Source: Calvatia gigantea
Lineage: Eukaryota > Basidiomycota > Agaricomycetes > Agaricales > Lycoperdaceae
Direction: 5' to 3'
Length of the DNA stretch: 64,000 nucleotides
Assembly: GCA_025093985.1 (NCBI GenBank)
Contig: JACAAK010000004.1
Location: forward strand, 2,542,001-2,606,000
Position numbers and translations under genes: made by a program. Positions 61,471 through 64,000 of the stretch are shown one piece after another. Every line of letters starts with the position of its first letter. Position 1 is the first letter of the stretch. The notes under the pieces were generated by a model. It was given only the letters and a program-made list of their open reading frames with translations. It did no database searches and was not told the origin of the DNA.

Positions 61471-64000
61471 TCAATCATCTTCGGACACCGCTTCGTCGTC
61501 TGGCTCTGCTGTTGTCGCTTGTTCAGAACCTCTGTATTGTTGATCTTCAGAAGTGGTAGTAAGGTTCATTTGGTAGTGAGAACTTGTGTCGGCCTTGGTG
61601 ATCTCCCGCAATGCCATAGTCGCGTATGAAGCCGTGCCAAGTGTCAACCGGATCTGCAGCGCCATGAACTTCCCATCCTGATCCACCACAGGCGGGTCAA
61701 ATCCAAGCAACTGGTCTTCATCGGACTGTGCCAGGGATATGTCCGGGTCCGTGTATCGCACCACAGTCCAGGACAACTCCTTTGGCATGTGCAAGATTTT
61801 GCGATAGGACCCATTTAACGTGTAATCCCTGAAAAATGACATCAGCTTCTGGATCTGGGATATGAATGGTATAGATGTGCGGACCTCTGCTTCCTGACAA
61901 AGTTGTCAGGGTCCAAACCGTCCATGCGGAGGAATTCCCGATACCGTCCTCCAAGCTTGCCTCCGGGATAAGCAACATCCGTTCCTGGAAGCGGCATGAT
62001 CACATCGAAGATCGTGTACTTGTCAAGGTCTTCTTCTGTCAGGGTCTTCACTCGGAGCGGAACGAAAGGCTTCCTCGACTTCTTGTGAGGGCTCGCTGTA
62101 GGGATAAAGCAAGATTTAGATCTTGGGATACGTGGGCGGGATGCGACCGACCATCCTCTCCCTGCTCCTCGCCTTCCATAGCCCCAGCGTCAACGACATT
62201 CTCTATGTCAGATTCGAGCACGAGATCCCCAACAACAGGTTTATCGGCCCCAAATGTGCGGATCCGCTCAGAAACGATTGCATTCCATACATACGATTGG
62301 TATGCGTGGATGTACATGAGGCGAAGATTTTTTGGTATCTGTGACAATACTTTTCAGTCGTGGTTTCAACGACAGTAACATTTTTGTTTTCACTCACGGT
62401 CGACAAAGCACCCATGGCATTCCGCGTTTCTCCTTTCTGCTTCTTGTAGCTCTCAAGGATGCAGCGTTCTGCGACAACACGTCGAGGCATTAACGCAATG
62501 GCCCTGTCCAGGTCTCTGTGATCCAACCAAGCTTCGCGCGCTGCCAAGACGTCGGGATGCTCCCCATGGCGTTTAGACAAAATCATGTCCACAGCCTTTT
62601 GCCAGTCTGATTGCAAGAGCGCTAGGCCAATCGAGTGTGTAGGGACAGACGCGGTTCCGAACCGTTGCATACCTAGAAAACTGTCGTTAATACGGCATGG
62701 CGGTGGAGGCAGCATAAGTATACCATAGTAGTTAATGAAACCCTTGTACTTCATCGTATTCATGGCTTCTTCAAGGACCTCCATTGATTCCACCTTGACA
62801 TTTCTAGCCGGTGACTCCCATGGGACGAGTAAAAACGATTTGAACAAGTAAACATACCTTAGCGTAATCACAAATGCGTTCCCCTTGAGCATGCCTAGCT
62901 CCAAGCTGGCCTTGCGGTAGCTCAAATCCGCAATCCTAATGCCCCGCTCACCTCGTTCCTTCATGATCGTCTCATGCAACCTTCTCCCCAGCCCATTTAC
63001 CTGCTTCCAAACATCTTCCACAGACTTATTTCCACGTTTGAAAGATACACGTTGCACCGTTACACCACGCTTATCCTTGGTACCTGCAACCGATAGGTCC
63101 TTGATATTTACGTGTAACAGGCGGGACAAGTGACCAAGCGCGTCCTGAGTATCCCGATTCGTTTTTTGTAGAGTGAAGTGGATATATGGTGGGTATGTTC
63201 CCCGCGGAGCGCGTTCTCCGGTCCCTCTAGAGACCTTACCGCGGCCACCGCGACGTCCCCATCGGACGACGATACAAGAACCTTCCCCTGCAGAGGGACT
63301 TGACATGTCCGTTTCAGAGTCGAGACGGCCCTGAAATAGTTGCCGGACAATCTTATGAAGTGCTGTCCGGGTCTCTTTGGAATCGATAGGCTGCATGTAA
63401 ACTCGTTCAGTAACCCGAAGAGACTGGAATTTGGGCTCATTCACCCTGGAAAGAACCTTTCTATTGTCTTCCCGGCCTTCACCCCTTCCCCTTCTTCCAC
63501 CTGCCCTCCCACCTCTCCTTCCCCTTCCTCCCCTTCCTCCGCGGGAACTCCTCGAACTTTCTCCTTGGTTCTCGTGCTGGGCGGGCGCGGTAATTTCACA
63601 AACTTCCTCTCCCACCCGAGGTTTGGAGGCACGTCCACCCCAACCGCTATCACTGATACGAGGGGGTTCAGGACCTTCGAGCCACATCTGCTTGAGCTGC
63701 GCTAGTGCATTTCCGGAAAGGAATGGCGCCAACGTGATGTCGAAATGTTCCGGCCATAGATTAGTCTCCGGGACCAGTTTGCCTTCTGGTTCTTTCATAG
63801 GACCAGCCGAAGTAGGTTCAGATAGTTTGTCCGTGTCTAAAGTCTGGGTGAGTGGAATTTTTAAAGCGATAAATAGGTCACATACGTGTGTTGCTGACAC
63901 TTTCCATAGGAGTATCCGTGGTCGAGGAAGCAGGGGTTTCTTCTGCACCTGTAGCGGTGACAATTTCATCCCCCTCTGTTTTTGGAGACTGTGGTTTGTC
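61471..64000 (-). CDS. PUS7: Pseudouridine synthase Pus7 (TruD family), 5' end outside window
   Basis: Isomerises uridine to pseudouridine in tRNA, U2 snRNA and mRNA. Read on the minus strand, the gene enters from the right edge with a disordered exon (TPMESVSNT) and then [21 protein letters not shown] Gly/Arg-rich insert lies near 63450-63560. Motifs follow in order: [37 protein letters not shown] with the catalytic Asp, and [20 protein letters not shown] joined across an intron. The C-terminal part has [40 protein letters not shown] and [20 protein letters not shown], ending EAVSEDD at 61471. The length matches the family. About eight introns. The start codon is not in the window. Confidence 0.93.

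Overview
The window is nuclear DNA of a filamentous basidiomycete, most likely an Agaricomycete. Genes carry many short GT-AG introns of about 45-60 nt and lie close together on both strands. The gene set fits too: a DUF6534 membrane protein, a secreted GtaA-type glutaminase, a fungal xylitol dehydrogenase and a GT32 sphingolipid mannosyltransferase. I saw no rRNA, tRNA, CRISPR, intact transposon or bacterial-style operon. All multi-exon models were spliced by eye from conserved protein segments and splice signals, so exon edges are approximate.

Layout. 1-1649: 3' part of cytosolic PheRS alpha (+). 2687-4234: DUF6534 protein (-). 5444-6079: GNAT acetyltransferase (-). 6387-8006: Bsd2/Ndfip-type adaptor (-). 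8652-9227: small unknown protein (-), divergent from EMC10 (+, 9628-10537) across a CCAAT-rich promoter. 10749-13141: PheRS beta (-), divergent from DPH6 (+, 13325-15935). 16095-18688: sucrose/alpha-glucoside-type MFS carrier (-). 19001-20939: ankyrin protein (-). 21164-21825: STEEP1/UPF0428 homologue (+). 22689-23965: WTAP/Mum2-like coiled-coil protein (+). 23966-31416 is gene-poor, with one plausible unknown gene and simple repeats. 31417-34695: secreted glutaminase (-). 35017-37076 is a rearranged patch with a perfect 460-bp direct repeat, a broken unknown gene and a perilipin-like 5' fragment. 37135-38714: DOM34/Pelota (+). 39665-42384: MET6 (-). 43960-45654: xylitol dehydrogenase (+). 45887-47185: conserved-looking unknown acidic protein (+). 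47219-49756: mitochondrial MEF2 (-), divergent from STE14 methyltransferase (+, 49899-50894). 51144-51875: RPL9 (-). 52591-55059: PCF11 (+). 55547-56891: SWT1 PIN nuclease (+, apparent frameshift). 57559-59185: GT32 mannosyltransferase (+, apparent frame switch). 59442-61178: MFSD10/TetA-like MFS (-). 61471 to the right edge: PUS7 (-, incomplete at its 5' end).

Most of this is housekeeping. Translation and RNA functions are frequent (both PheRS subunits, Dph6, Dom34, Mef2, Rpl9, Pus7, Pcf11, Swt1, a WTAP-like protein), but orientation and spacing do not suggest a dedicated cluster. I did not find a convincing new multi-gene system. The items most worth a second look are the 460-bp perfect repeat with chimeric junctions, the linkage of the two PheRS genes, the two reading-frame breaks in SWT1 and GT32, the unknown gene at 45.9-47.2 kb, and the CCAAT/UPRE-like promoter upstream of EMC10.
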